Assembly: GCF_002127655.1 (NCBI RefSeq)
Contig: NZ_NEHB01000004.1
Location: forward strand, 62,298-126,297
Length of the DNA stretch: 64,000 bases
Direction of reading: 5' to 3'
Source of the DNA: Janthinobacterium sp. GW456P
GTDB taxonomy: Bacteria > Pseudomonadota > Gammaproteobacteria > Burkholderiales > Burkholderiaceae_D
The notes under the pieces are model-generated. The model searched no databases. It saw nothing but the letters and a program-made list of their open reading frames with translations, and had not been told where the DNA came from. Below are positions 8,277-17,382 of the stretch, piece after piece. Made by a program: the position numbers and the translations under genes. Numbering within the stretch: position 1 is the first letter of the stretch; every line of letters begins with the position of its first letter.

Positions 8277-9230
8277 TTACAGCTTCAACCGCGCGCGCGC
8301 CGCATCGTATTCGGCCTTCAGGCGCGCCACCATCTCTGCCACGCTCGGCACGTCATCCATCAAGCCCACGCCCTGGCCCGCGCCCCAGATATCGCGCCAG
8401 GCCTTGGCGCTGCCGGAACCGAAATTCATCGCGCTCTTGTCCGCTTCGGGCAAGGCTTCCGGATCGAGCCCCGCCGCTTCGATCGATTTTTTCAGGTAAT
8501 TGCCGTGCACGCCAGTAAACAGGTTGGTGTAGACGATGTCCGCCGCCGCAGACTCCACGATGGCCTCGCGGTAGCCGTCGCTGACGTTCGATTCCTTGGT
8601 CGCCAGCCAACGCGAGCCGATATAGGCAAAGTCCGCACCCATCGCCTGCGCGGCCAGCACGGCGTCGCCCGTGGCGATGGAACCCGACAGCGCCAGCGGG
8701 CCGTCGAAGAATTTACGCACCTCGCCCACCAGCGCGAACGGCGACAGGGTGCCCGCGTGGCCGCCGGCGCCGCTGGCGACCAGGATCAAGCCGTCGACAC
8801 CGGCTTCCAGCGCCTTTTTCGCGTGGCGGATCGAAATCACGTCATGCAGCACGATGCCGCCATAGCTGTGGATGGCATCGAGCATTTCCTTGGGCGGCGC
8901 GCGCAGTGAGGAAATGATGATGGGGATCTGGTGTTTCACGCACACTTCCACGTCATGCGCCAGGCGATCGTTCGACTGGTGCACGATCTGGTTGACGGCG
9001 ATCGGTCCCACTTTTTTATCGGGATTGGCGGCCTGGAAGGCGGCCAGCTCGGCCTGCAGCTCGGTCAGCCACGTGTCGAGCAACTCGGCCGGACGCGCGT
9101 TCAGGGCCGGGAAGGAACCGACGATGCCGGCCTTGCACTGCGCCGCGACGAGGGCCGGGCCGCTGGCGATGAACATCGGCGAGGCGATAACGGGTAAGGA
9201 GAGGTTTTGCAACGCAACAGGCAATGCCAT
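8277..9230 (-). CDS. Nitronate monooxygenase family flavoprotein
   Basis: FMN-dependent TIM-barrel enzyme of 317 residues, related to nitronate monooxygenase and 2-nitropropane dioxygenase. Motifs are IASPMFIASGPALVAA at the N terminus, GLILVASGAGGHAGTL (glycine-rich FMN phosphate loop) near 165-180, ALSGSIATGDAVLAA and GADFAYIGSRWLAT. A GTG 39 bp upstream (9269) is in frame, but it would be almost leaderless given the TATAAT box at 9281-9286, so the ATG at 9230 is preferred. Members oxidise alkyl nitronates; the true substrate is unknown. It is monocistronic, convergent with hpt. Confidence 0.85.
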   Translation of the reverse strand: MALPVALQNLSLPVIASPMFIASGPALVAAQCKAGIVGSFPALNARPAELLDTWLTELQAELAAFQAANPDKKVGPIAVNQIVHQSNDRLAHDVEVCVKHQIPIIISSLRAPPKEMLDAIHSYGGIVLHDVISIRHAKKALEAGVDGLILVASGAGGHAGTLSPFALVGEVRKFFDGPLALSGSIATGDAVLAAQAMGADFAYIGSRWLATKESNVSDGYREAIVESAAADIVYTNLFTGVHGNYLKKSIEAAGLDPEALPEADKSAMNFGSGSAKAWRDIWGAGQGVGLMDDVPSVAEMVARLKAEYDAARARLKL

Positions 9231-9280
9231 GGCGGACTCGCTGGAAAGTTGATCGGACGTGAGAAACACACTGAACGTTG

Positions 9281-9286
9281 ATTATA
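9281..9286 (-). promoter_or_regulatory. -10 box (TATAAT) for the nitronate monooxygenase gene
   Basis: A perfect TATAAT on the minus strand lies about 50 bp upstream of the preferred ATG. The -35 region is poor (GCACGA at 17-bp spacing), so either it is weak or an activator is needed. It supports the downstream ATG over the GTG at 9269. Confidence 0.5.
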
Positions 9287-9330
9287 GTGCAGAAAAAGTA
9301 CGATCGTGCTGAATTTATCGGCACTGCGTT

Positions 9331-10260
9331 TCAGCCCGCGTTGAGCAAGTACTCACCCTCGACCCGCGCCGCCGCAGCTCTGCATAGCTGCGACACGGCC
9401 CACTCGGCCAGCGCGGCCGCCTCCTGGCGCAGGAAGCGCCGGTTGGCCTCTTCGAAGACGGGCATGCCGCGCAGCAGGGCCGGTATCCCGGCCAGGGCGA
9501 TGCGCTGGCGCTCCAGCAGCAAAAATTTCAGCAGCACTTTGACCGCGTTCTGCGCATTGCGCACGGGGTCGGACGAAAGGTAGTCGAGACGCGAATACGC
9601 GCGCTGCAGGGCGCCGCCGGCATCCTGGAAGGGCCGCCCGTGGCCGGGAATGACGACGCGCACGTCCAGGCTGGCGATCAGGTCGAGGGTGGCGCGCGCT
9701 TCAGGAAAGCCGGAGCCGCCATCGAGTTCCGGGAAGATCACGCCAAAGCCGTTTTCCCACAGGGCGTCGGCGGAGATCAGGATGCCCTCGTCGGCGCAGT
9801 AAAAAATCAGCGAGTGCGGGTCGTGGCCCGGTGCGCCCAGCGCTTGCCAGGCCATGCCGGCCAACGTCAAGGTGTCGCCTGGCGAGACGGTGGCGTCACA
9901 GCCGAAGCGCGGGCATTGCTGGCCCGTCGCCTGGAAACTCAGGGCATCGACATCCCAGGCGCGCACCTTGTCCGCTTCCGACACGGGAATGGCCGTGTGG
10001 CAGCCGTATGCGGCTTGCAGCAGCGCGTTGCCGCCGCAATGGTCGGAGTGCAGGTGGGTGTTGAACAGGCGGTCCAGGGGACGGCCTTCGAGACTGTGAC
10101 GCAGCAGGGCCAGGGTTTGCGGCGCATGCGTGACATAGCCGCTGTCGATCAGGGCCGTGTCATCCTTGCCGAGGAACAGGATGTTGTTCGACGAGAGCCA
10201 GCCGCGTTCGAACACCTGCAGCGTATCGGGGAACAGCGCTGGCGATCGCGGCATGGGCAT
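9331..10260 (-). CDS. MBL-fold metallo-hydrolase
   Basis: Metallo-beta-lactamase-fold hydrolase of 309 residues. The metal-binding motif HLHSDH is near residue 77, further metal-ligand regions are GAPGHDPHS and VIPGHGRPF, and the strand LGKDDTALIDSGYV precedes the motif. It is a general MBL member (glyoxalase II-like group), and substrate is unknown. Start: two ATGs at 10260 and 10254; GAGG in the end of the upstream gene suits the second by spacing. The upstream DUF1289 gene stops only 2 bp before, so the two are coupled. A longer in-frame extension to 10506 is antisense-like shadow and rejected. Confidence 0.85.
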   Translation of the reverse strand: MPMPRSPALFPDTLQVFERGWLSSNNILFLGKDDTALIDSGYVTHAPQTLALLRHSLEGRPLDRLFNTHLHSDHCGGNALLQAAYGCHTAIPVSEADKVRAWDVDALSFQATGQQCPRFGCDATVSPGDTLTLAGMAWQALGAPGHDPHSLIFYCADEGILISADALWENGFGVIFPELDGGSGFPEARATLDLIASLDVRVVIPGHGRPFQDAGGALQRAYSRLDYLSSDPVRNAQNAVKVLLKFLLLERQRIALAGIPALLRGMPVFEEANRRFLRQEAAALAEWAVSQLCRAAAARVEGEYLLNAG

Positions 10261-10262
10261 CC

Positions 10263-10493
10263 TCAGTAGTCGGGCTCGAAATCGAGCAGGGATTCGCGTC
10301 CTGGCAACTCGGCCCACACGGCGCGCTTGAAGTCGTCGTCGGCCTGACTCCAGGCGATGATCTCGTCGAGCGTGCGCAGGCAGCCTTCGCACAGGCCGCT
10401 GTTGCGGTTCATCTTGCACAGGCTGACGCAGGGCGACGGCACCGGCGACGGCAAAGGAAGTGGAACGGCTGGCGAAAGTGGGGTGGCGACCAT
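10263..10493 (-). CDS. DUF1289 family protein (small cysteine protein)
   Basis: Small protein of 76 residues with the DUF1289 signature: PCVSLCKMNRNSGLCEGCLR, giving four cysteines (C-x3-C-x8-C-x2-C), followed by TLDEIIAW and a C-terminal acidic tail. Members resemble E. coli YdhL and are assumed to bind metal or an Fe-S centre; function is not established. A proline-rich N terminus (about residues 6-20) is unusual and could mean that the real start is a little further in. Its stop is immediately followed by the MBL hydrolase start. Confidence 0.8.
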   Translation of the reverse strand: MVATPLSPAVPLPLPSPVPSPCVSLCKMNRNSGLCEGCLRTLDEIIAWSQADDDFKRAVWAELPGRESLLDFEPDY

Positions 10494-10696
10494 CGTGGAG
10501 CGGCATCGGTAAACGTGAAGGCTTTCATTATGCCGCGAAACCGCGCCGGCGAGGCGATGGCGTCGCCGCGCAATGTCTTCATGACTATATTTCCTGGCGA
10601 AACAATGATCAAAACCACCTCTTCCGGAAATTTATTTTGCTGCCTGTTCTCACTCTGCGGGTGCCCGTCCTACAACACGATCAGCCCAGATCCTGC

Positions 10697-10751
10697 TTGA
10701 CTTGAGACATTTCAGGCCTATACTACCATCCATACAGATGGCAAATGGATG
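10697..10751 (+). promoter_or_regulatory. Sigma-70 promoter with inverted-repeat operator for the RHH regulator gene
   Basis: TTGACT (10697-10702) and TATACT (10719-10724) are 16 bp apart, a good sigma-70 promoter. Just downstream, CATCCAT (10727-10733) and ATGGATG (10745-10751) form an inverted repeat, with an extra CCAT/ATGG pair inside. The position over the start of transcription suits repression, most simply autoregulation by the ribbon-helix-helix protein encoded next. Confidence 0.6.
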
Positions 10752-10774
10752 CCACGTGGAGTTTATGGAGAGAT

Positions 10775-11188
10775 ATGGCCAAGCAAGACAGCAAGCCCAA
10801 AATTGGGGAATCCGAGAAAATCACGATCAACCTCGGCTTGATCGACCTGGGGCAGATCGATCTGCTGGTCCAGGAGGGATTTTATTCCAACCGCACGGAT
10901 CTGATCCGTACGGCCATACGCAACCAGCTCGGTACCCACGCCGACGTGGTGAAACAGACCGTGGCCCGTAAAAGCCTGGTATTGGGCATGCAGCACTACT
11001 CGCGCGCCGACCTGGAAGCGATCCAGGCAGCCGGCCAGCGCCTGCAAATCCAGGTGCTGGGACTGGCCAGCATCGCCAGCGACGTCTCCGTGGAACTGGC
11101 ACTGGCCACCATCGAGTCGATTTTCGTATTAGGTGCCCTGCACGCCAGCACCGTCGTCAAGACGGCGCTCGCAGGGCGAATTCACTAG
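10775..11188 (+). CDS. CopG/ribbon-helix-helix transcriptional regulator
   Basis: Protein of 137 residues with an N-terminal ribbon-helix-helix DNA-binding domain: the strand EKITINLGLIDLGQIDLLV, then the helices EGFYSNRTDLIRTAIRNQL. The remaining 80 residues form a separate domain that was not recognised (SLVLGMQHYSRADLEAIQ... to the end). The ATG chosen has GGAGAG close upstream; an ATG ten codons earlier (10745) lies inside the putative operator. It is followed after about 55 bp by a PHB-depolymerase-family esterase gene, which it may co-regulate. That link is inference. Confidence 0.8.
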   Translation: MAKQDSKPKIGESEKITINLGLIDLGQIDLLVQEGFYSNRTDLIRTAIRNQLGTHADVVKQTVARKSLVLGMQHYSRADLEAIQAAGQRLQIQVLGLASIASDVSVELALATIESIFVLGALHASTVVKTALAGRIH

Positions 11189-11242
11189 CGTATTGGTTCG
11201 CGGCGATGACCCGGCCGATGCGCGGCACCGTTAAGGATGGTC

Positions 11243-12508
11243 ATGAAACTACCTCTCAACATGCTGGCGCAGATGCGCACAGCGACCCGTAATCTGATGG
11301 GCAGCGGCCCCGCCGCTGCCACCGAAGCGATCCAGCAGGCGCTGTCTGCGGCCGGCCTGGCGCCGCAAGCGGCCGCCACGCAAGCGCCGCCACCGCAGCC
11401 GATGCGCGACATTAATCCGCCACCAGCGCAGGCCCGAGCGCAGCAGCCGCACGCTGACGCCGCAGCGGAAGCGGCATCGGTGCCCCCCACGCCCGCGCAA
11501 GCGGCACAGGACTTCGCGCAGGACTTCATGGCGCGCCTGGGCGTGCCGGCCGGCCTGGGCCAGCACAGCTTCGACATGCCCAGCTTCGAACTGCCGAATT
11601 TCCACCCGCCCGGCTTCAACGCGCCGGCCGCCACGCCGGCGGAGATCCCCGCCGGCGCGCAGTTCATCGACGGCGTGTACCGCAACCATGCGGGCACGCG
11701 TTCGTACAAGCTGTATATCCCCAGCAGCTACCACGGCCAGGCCATGCCGCTGATCGTCATGCTGCACGGCTGCACGCAAAATCCCGACGATTTCGCCGCC
11801 GGCACGCAGATGAATGCGCTGGCAGAAGAAAAGGAGTGTTTCGTCGTCTACCCGGCGCAGACGCAGGGCGCCAACAGTTCGCGCTGCTGGAACTGGTTCA
11901 ACGCCATCGACCAGCAGCGCGACCAGGGCGAACCGTCGCTGATCGCCGGCATCGCCCAGCAAGTCATCGACGACTACCCGGTCAACGAGCGCGAAGTGTT
12001 CGTCGCCGGCCTGTCGGCGGGCGGCGCCATGGCCGTCATCGTCGGCACCCTGTACCCCGACCTGTTTGCCGCCGTCGGCGTGCATTCTGGTCTGCCCTTC
12101 GCCTCGGCGCAGGACTTGCCGTCGGCGCTGGCAGCCATGAAGGGCGGCGCCATGCCCAATGCCCAGCGCAAGGCGCCGGCCGGCGGCGTGCCCATCATCG
12201 TTTTTCACGGCGACCGCGACACCACCGTCAACCCGCGCAATGGCGATGAACTGATCGCGCAGGGCGTGCGCAGCCAGGCGGGCGGCAAGGCGGCCAAGGC
12301 CGCATCCGTCGACGGCAGCGTGCCGAACGGCCACCGCTACACGCGCACCACGCACAGCCAGGCCGACGGCTCGCCGCTGGGCGAACACTGGGTCATCCAC
12401 GGCGCCGGCCACGCGTGGTCCGGCGGCAGCGACAGCGGCAGTTATACGGATGGAAAAGGTCCGGACGCCAGCCGCGAGATGCTGCGCTTCTTCAAGACCG
12501 TCAGCTAA
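11243..12508 (+). CDS. PHB depolymerase family esterase (LpqC/COG3509 type)
   Basis: Alpha/beta hydrolase of 421 residues. The first 130 or so are low complexity, rich in Ala, Pro and Gln, with repeats such as FDMPSFELPNFHPPGF, and no signal peptide is evident. The hydrolase domain has the oxyanion region LIVMLHGCTQNPDDFA, the nucleophile GLSAGGAM, the acid in FHGDRDTTV and the histidine in GAGHAWSGG. This matches the TIGR01840 esterase family, which includes PHB depolymerases and feruloyl or acetyl-xylan esterases. AAGG six bases upstream favours this ATG over the one at 11237. A degenerate copy of the gene's 3' end follows directly. Confidence 0.85.
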   Translation: MKLPLNMLAQMRTATRNLMGSGPAAATEAIQQALSAAGLAPQAAATQAPPPQPMRDINPPPAQARAQQPHADAAAEAASVPPTPAQAAQDFAQDFMARLGVPAGLGQHSFDMPSFELPNFHPPGFNAPAATPAEIPAGAQFIDGVYRNHAGTRSYKLYIPSSYHGQAMPLIVMLHGCTQNPDDFAAGTQMNALAEEKECFVVYPAQTQGANSSRCWNWFNAIDQQRDQGEPSLIAGIAQQVIDDYPVNEREVFVAGLSAGGAMAVIVGTLYPDLFAAVGVHSGLPFASAQDLPSALAAMKGGAMPNAQRKAPAGGVPIIVFHGDRDTTVNPRNGDELIAQGVRSQAGGKAAKAASVDGSVPNGHRYTRTTHSQADGSPLGEHWVIHGAGHAWSGGSDSGSYTDGKGPDASREMLRFFKTVS

Positions 12509-12527
12509 GCACTGATCTGGACGCGGC

Positions 12528-12651
12528 ATGCACGGCGCCGGCCATGCCTGGTCCGGCGGCAGCGACAGCGGCAGTCATGCGACCGACGGCACAAGCCCGC
12601 ACGCCAGCCGCCGGATGCAAAAAGCTGCGCCTCTTCAAGACCGTCAGCTGA
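12528..12651 (+). pseudogene. Degenerate duplicate of the 3' end of the PHB-depolymerase-family gene
   Basis: This stretch repeats the end of the gene just upstream. The first 51 nt match 12395-12445 with only four differences and would encode MHGAGHAWSGGSDSGS. The match then degrades through small insertions and recovers in the final CTTCAAGACCGTCAGCT, followed by TGA instead of TAA. The frame is shifted between the two ends, so no functional product is expected. The opposing response-regulator gene ends inside it (12644-12651). It is either a decayed partial tandem duplication or the relic of a deleted second copy. Confidence 0.75.
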
Positions 12652-13795
12652 TATTCTCTGTGTAGGGCGCGATCTGCCGCTGCTTGTCGGCGATCTCGCA
12701 TACGCCGTCGGCATAGCGGTGGGAGATGGCGATGAACTGGTCCTGGATCTGCAAAAAGGCGTCGACGATCTCGGCGTCGAAGTGCGAACCGCGCCCCTCG
12801 ACGATGATCTGCACGGCCTGCGCGTGGTCCATGCCCTGCTTGTAGATGCGCCGGCTGATCAGGGCATCGTACACGTCGGCCAGCGCCATCAGGCGCGCCG
12901 AAATCGGGATGGCTTCGCCCGCCAGCCCCTGCGGGTAGCCGCTGCCGTCCCATTTTTCGTGGTGGCTGTAGGCGATCTCTTTCGCGTACTTGAGGAAATC
13001 GACCTCGATGCCCAGCTCGTGCTCGGCCGCCAGGATGGCGTCGCGTCCCAGGGTGGTGTGCGTCTTCATGATCGCCATTTCATGCGGCTCGAAACGCCCC
13101 GGCTTGAGCAGGATATGGTCGGGGATGCCCACCTTGCCGATGTCGTGCAGCGGCGCCGTCTTGAACAGCAGTTCGATATTCTTGTCCGTCAAAAAATCGC
13201 GGAAACGCGGCAAGTTGCGCACCTTCTCGGCCAGCGCCTTCAGGTAGTGCGAAGTGCGGCGGATATGGTTGCCCGTCTCGCTGTCGCGCGTCTCGGCCAG
13301 CGAGGCCATGGCGTGGATGGTGACGTCCTGCAGCGCCGCCACCTCCTGCACGCGGCGCTCCACTTCCGTTTCCAGGTAATGGTTCTGGTCGCGCAGGAAA
13401 TCCTGCATCTGCTTCATCGCCAGCTGCGTCTTGATGCGCGCCAGCACGATGGGCGCGGAAATCGGCTTGGTGATGTAATCGACGGCGCCCAGGGCCAGGC
13501 CCAGCTGCTCATCGGCCACCTCGCTCATGGCGGTCACGAAAATCACGGGGATGCCGGCCGTCGCGGGATCGGCTTTCAGCGCGCGGCACACGTCGTAGCC
13601 GCTCATGCCCGGCATCATGATGTCGAGCAGGATCAGGTCGGGCTGGTCGCTGCCGGCGGCGATCTTCAGGGCGCGCTCGCCATTGACGGCGATCTTGGTG
13701 CGGTAGTCGTCTTCCAGCACCGCGCGCAGCAGATCGATATTGTCTGGCGTGTCGTCGACCACCAGGATGGTTGGCTTGCTTGCCTGCGCTCTCAT
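12644..13795 (-). CDS. Response regulator with HD-GYP phosphodiesterase domain (RpfG-like)
   Basis: Protein of 383 residues. An N-terminal receiver domain (about 8-125) has the acidic pair VVDD, phosphoacceptor Asp58 in LILLDIMMPG, and Lys at PIS boundary (YITKPIS). A short coiled linker is followed by an HD-GYP domain (about 155-365) with HDIGK (217-221) and HHEKWDGSGYP (278-288), the signature of cyclic-di-GMP phosphodiesterases. It lies 31 bp downstream of the hybrid histidine kinase, so the two probably form one signalling pair that lowers cyclic-di-GMP. Its last two codons and stop lie in the duplicated fragment of the neighbouring esterase gene. Confidence 0.9.
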   Translation of the reverse strand: MRAQASKPTILVVDDTPDNIDLLRAVLEDDYRTKIAVNGERALKIAAGSDQPDLILLDIMMPGMSGYDVCRALKADPATAGIPVIFVTAMSEVADEQLGLALGAVDYITKPISAPIVLARIKTQLAMKQMQDFLRDQNHYLETEVERRVQEVAALQDVTIHAMASLAETRDSETGNHIRRTSHYLKALAEKVRNLPRFRDFLTDKNIELLFKTAPLHDIGKVGIPDHILLKPGRFEPHEMAIMKTHTTLGRDAILAAEHELGIEVDFLKYAKEIAYSHHEKWDGSGYPQGLAGEAIPISARLMALADVYDALISRRIYKQGMDHAQAVQIIVEGRGSHFDAEIVDAFLQIQDQFIAISHRYADGVCEIADKQRQIAPYTENIS

Positions 13796-13826
13796 GCCCG
13801 TCCTTCGTTCTGCATAGCTATCCTTC

Positions 13827-16800
13827 TCACAGTGTCAGCTCCAGCGCATCGGCCACCTCGCCCAGCTGCGCCAGCGCACCTTCGAAATCGTATTGTCCCA
13901 GCATGCGCTTCAACTGGCGCGCATGTTCCGCCTGCCCCGCCGCGACCAGCACGGGACCGATGCCGTCGAGGTGCTTGACGGCCTGCGCGTCGTCCTGCAG
14001 CAGCAGCTGCGACAGCTCGCGCAAGCCCGCCTCCAGGTGCGCCCGGTCCACCGGCGCCACGGAAGCCACGGCCGCCGCCCCCGTCTCGGCCGCATTGCCG
14101 CGCGATTGCATCGCCAGCACGATCTTCGGCACCAGCTCGTCGAGCGCCAGGGTGCAGGCGGCCAGCGCCTGCGGCAAGCCGTCGTGCGACCCCAGGCTGA
14201 GCAAATGCTCGACCCGCGCGGCGCTGTCGGCCAGGCCGCCGGCGCCGATATTGCCGGCCAGCCCCTTCAGGGTATGCGCTTCGCGGATCGCCGTCTCGAG
14301 CTGGTTATTCTCGATGGCGGCAACGATGCGCTGCATGGCGTCGAACTGGGTTTCCACAAAACGGTCCAGCAATTTTCGCATCAAAGCGGCATTGCCGCCC
14401 ACGCGGCGCATGGCCTCCGCCATTTTCAGGCCGGCGATCACAGGCAGCTCCGCTTCCGGCTGCGCCGCCACCGCCGCCACTTCCTGCGGCGCGGCCGGCG
14501 CGATCCAGCGCGCCAGGGTGCCGAACAGCTGCGCCACGTCGATCGGCTTGGCGATGAAATCGTTCATGCCGGCGTCCAGGCATTTCTCCTTGTCGCCGAC
14601 CATGGCATTGGCCGTCATGGCGATCACGGGCAAATTCGAATAACGGGGGTCCTGGCGCAGCTTGCGCGTCGCCTGGTAGCCATCCATCACCGGCATCTGG
14701 CAATCCATCAGCACGCCGTCATAGGCGTTTTCCTCGATCTTCGCCAGCGCGATGGCGCCATTGCCCGCGATGTCGACGCGGATGCCGGCGTCGTTGAGAA
14801 TATGCTGCGCCACTTCCTGGTTCACTTCATTGTCCTCGACCAGCAGCAGCCAGGCGCCGCGCAGAGCACGCTCGTCGTCGCGGTAGCTGCTCTGGCGCTG
14901 CGTCTTGCGGCTCTGTCCCGTCACGCCGCCAAACACGAACGAGATCTGGTCAAGCAGGGTCGAGGCGCTGACCGGCTTGTTCAATATCCCGTCGAGCGGC
15001 AAATCGCGCTGACGCGCCGCCTCCAGCAGCGCTTCGCGATGGAAGGCCGTGACCATGATGCAGGCCGGCGTCGCATCGATGCCGGCGGCATCGGCACGGA
15101 TGCCGGCCAGGGTATCGAGGCCGTTCATGCCCGGCATTTTCCAGTCCATCAGCACCAGTCCGTACGGACGCCCCTCGGCGCGCGCCTGCGCCACGGCGCC
15201 GATGGCCAGCACGCCACCAGACACGGCACGCGCCTCGAAGCCCAGCGCCACCAGCATGCTGACGAAGATTTCACGCGCGCTGGGGTTGTCATCGACCACC
15301 AGCACGCGCAGGCCCTGGAACTGCTGTTGATGTTGCAACTGCGGCAGATTATCGCGCGGTACGGCGGCCAGGCCGAAGCGGGCCGTGAAGAAAAAGGTGC
15401 TGCCCACGCCCGCTTCGCTGACCAGGTCGATCTCGCCTTCCATCATTTCCACCAGGCGTTTGCTGATGGTCAGCCCCAGGCCGGTGCCGCCATGGTGGCG
15501 CGTGGTGGAGGTGTCGGCCTGGGTAAAGGCCTGGAACAATTTGCTGCGCTGGGGCGGCGTCAGGCCGATGCCCGTGTCGCGCACGTCGACGCGCAAGACA
15601 GCCGCATGCTCTTCCAGCTGCTGCAGGCGGATGGTGACGACGATCTCGCCCTTGTCCGTAAATTTGATCGCATTGTTGGTCAGATTGATCAGCACCTGGC
15701 CCAGGCGCAGCGGGTCGCCCTGCAAGGCGTTAGGCACGTCGGGGGCGATGTCGAACAGCAGTTCGAGCCCCTTGTCCTGCGCCCGCATCACGGACAGGTC
15801 GGCGATCTGCGCCAGCACGTCCTCGAGGAAAAAATCGACTTTTTCAAAGGCCATCTTGCCCGCCTCGATCTTCGAGAAATCGAGGATGTCGTCGATGATG
15901 GCCAGCAGATTCTTCGACGCCGATTCCACCTTCTCCAGGTAGTTGCGCTGGGTCGACGTGAGTTCCGTCTGCAGCGCCAAATGAGTCATGCCGATGATGC
16001 CGTTCATCGGCGTGCGGATTTCGTGCGACATATTGGCCAGGAAGTCCGACTTCATCTTGGTCGCATCCTCGGCCACTTCGACGGCGTGGCGCAGGTCCTG
16101 CTCGACGGCCAGACTGGTGCTCATGTTCTTGAGCGCCTGCAGCAATTCGCCCGTCTCGTCGCGCGACGTCACTTCGATGACGGAACTGAGGTCGCCATTG
16201 GCCACGCGCGTGGCGATCGCCACCGCCTCGCCCAGCGGACGCGTGATCGAGCGCGCCGACCAGGCAAAGGCAAGGCCCGTCAACAGCGCCGCCAGGCCGA
16301 TGCCGCCCATCAGCAGCAGCGAAGTGTCGATGTCGTTGCGGATCCTGGCCGCGCTGTCGCGGATCAGCTGTTGCTGCAAATCGTCGAGCTGGCCCACGTA
16401 CAGCAGCACTTTTTCCAGCACCGGCAAGGTCTGCGTCTGCATGGCCTGCTCCGCGCGGGCATCCTCGCCGCGCTCGACCAGTTCGAACATCGCCTTGAGC
16501 GAGCCATAGTATTCGGCGCGTGCCAGGTGCATCTGTTCCAGCAGGCGCCGTTCCTCGGGCCGCGCATCGAGACCGTCGAGAATGCGCACCTGCTCATCGA
16601 TACCTTGCTTGATCGCTTCCAGGCGCGCCTGGTTCGCCTGGCGCAGCGCCCGCTCGTGCTGGTTCGGCAGATTGCCGATGCGCGTGGCCGCCTCGCGCGC
16701 CAGCCCGTGGATCCGGCTGGTGGCTTTGGCGGCGACCCAGTCGCGCTGCAGGATATCGTCGGTCTCGGCGCGGATGGCGTAAATGCGGCTGCCAGAGAGG

Positions 16801-16883
16801 ACGATGACGATCAGCATCAGCACGATCAACATGGCATAACCGGCATTGATGCGCACGCCGATACCGATATCCCTGAAACGCAT
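13827..16883 (-). CDS. Hybrid sensor histidine kinase with two receiver domains and an HPt domain
   Basis: Membrane sensor of 1018 residues. Order: transmembrane helix 1 (about 15-35), a periplasmic all-helical sensor like the four-helix-bundle ligand-binding type (37-185), helix 2 (190-210), HAMP (212-264), HisKA with His287 in [12 protein letters not shown], HATPase with the N box near 396-409 and GGTGLGL at 465-471, receiver 1 (Asp580), receiver 2 (Asp727) and a C-terminal HPt domain (His870 in [11 protein letters not shown]). This is a complete BarA/BvgS-like phosphorelay chain. The output is probably the adjacent HD-GYP regulator, but HPt could also serve a distant one. The stimulus is unknown. 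Confidence 0.92.
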   Translation of the reverse strand: MRFRDIGIGVRINAGYAMLIVLMLIVIVLSGSRIYAIRAETDDILQRDWVAAKATSRIHGLAREAATRIGNLPNQHERALRQANQARLEAIKQGIDEQVRILDGLDARPEERRLLEQMHLARAEYYGSLKAMFELVERGEDARAEQAMQTQTLPVLEKVLLYVGQLDDLQQQLIRDSAARIRNDIDTSLLLMGGIGLAALLTGLAFAWSARSITRPLGEAVAIATRVANGDLSSVIEVTSRDETGELLQALKNMSTSLAVEQDLRHAVEVAEDATKMKSDFLANMSHEIRTPMNGIIGMTHLALQTELTSTQRNYLEKVESASKNLLAIIDDILDFSKIEAGKMAFEKVDFFLEDVLAQIADLSVMRAQDKGLELLFDIAPDVPNALQGDPLRLGQVLINLTNNAIKFTDKGEIVVTIRLQQLEEHAAVLRVDVRDTGIGLTPPQRSKLFQAFTQADTSTTRHHGGTGLGLTISKRLVEMMEGEIDLVSEAGVGSTFFFTARFGLAAVPRDNLPQLQHQQQFQGLRVLVVDDNPSAREIFVSMLVALGFEARAVSGGVLAIGAVAQARAEGRPYGLVLMDWKMPGMNGLDTLAGIRADAAGIDATPACIMVTAFHREALLEAARQRDLPLDGILNKPVSASTLLDQISFVFGGVTGQSRKTQRQSSYRDDERALRGAWLLLVEDNEVNQEVAQHILNDAGIRVDIAGNGAIALAKIEENAYDGVLMDCQMPVMDGYQATRKLRQDPRYSNLPVIAMTANAMVGDKEKCLDAGMNDFIAKPIDVAQLFGTLARWIAPAAPQEVAAVAAQPEAELPVIAGLKMAEAMRRVGGNAALMRKLLDRFVETQFDAMQRIVAAIENNQLETAIREAHTLKGLAGNIGAGGLADSAARVEHLLSLGSHDGLPQALAACTLALDELVPKIVLAMQSRGNAAETGAAAVASVAPVDRAHLEAGLRELSQLLLQDDAQAVKHLDGIGPVLVAAGQAEHARQLKRMLGQYDFEGALAQLGEVADALELTL

Positions 16884-16983
16884 GAGAGTTTCCTATAAGA
16901 AATTCTTGAAAACCGAAGTCTGAACGTATTCCCCTACGAAATGCAAGGTTTATTGCAAAGCAATTGCATGCCGAAGCACTTAT

Positions 16984-17181
16984 TTAGCCGACGTTAGGCT
17001 GGCCAGGAGGTGCCAGGGTGGCGATATGGGCTTGCAGGCAGGCGGGGCACCAGCAGCCCGCGGCGGCGCTGCCGGGCACGGGCATGGCGGGCGGCAGCGC
17101 CAGGCACCAGCAGGGTCCGCTGGCCTGCGGGTCGGTCTGGCCGCACTGGAAGGTGGCGCCGCACAGGCTGCACTGACTCAT
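16984..17181 (-). CDS. Cysteine-rich CWC family protein
   Basis: Tiny protein of 65 residues with seven cysteines: CSLCGATFQCG, GPCWCLALPP and GCWCPACLQAHI. The two Cys-Trp-Cys motifs are the hallmark of the cysteine-rich CWC family (PF14375), thought to bind zinc; no function is known. It is divergent from argB across a 200-bp gap and faces away from the hybrid kinase promoter. Length and motif order fit the family, so the small size does not suggest truncation. Confidence 0.75.
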   Translation of the reverse strand: MSQCSLCGATFQCGQTDPQASGPCWCLALPPAMPVPGSAAAGCWCPACLQAHIATLAPPGQPNVG

Positions 17182-17318
17182 GGCTATGTTTGAATTGGCA
17201 AGTGTGTGTCATGCTGCGCCGGAACACGACGCAGATGTAACGGGCAGTAAAAGGGCTGGCTGGGGGACATATCGGACCAGACTATAGGATCATCAGGGAA
17301 AATACAACAAGATCGCCC

Positions 17319-17324
17319 TATAAT
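17319..17324 (+). promoter_or_regulatory. -10 box (TATAAT) upstream of argB
   Basis: A perfect TATAAT lies 58 bp before the argB ATG, in the only AT-rich part of the intergenic region. No good -35 hexamer at 16-18 bp spacing was found, so the promoter call rests on the -10 box and position. Confidence 0.4.
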
Positions 17325-17382
17325 GCCTCCAGGATTTTCTTCTTCCCTGTAAAATCGCACAAATCTATTTTCCGGACTCGCC

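Noticed and set aside
10261-10506. N-terminal extension of the MBL hydrolase
   Set aside because: It overlaps the DUF1289 gene, which has its own cysteine signature; the extension is a frame shadow.
13893-16898. 1001-residue open frame on the plus strand, antisense to the hybrid kinase
   Set aside because: It mirrors a long GC-rich gene, is very rich in Arg, His, Gln and Ala, has no recognisable motif or ribosome site, and the minus-strand kinase has all family motifs.
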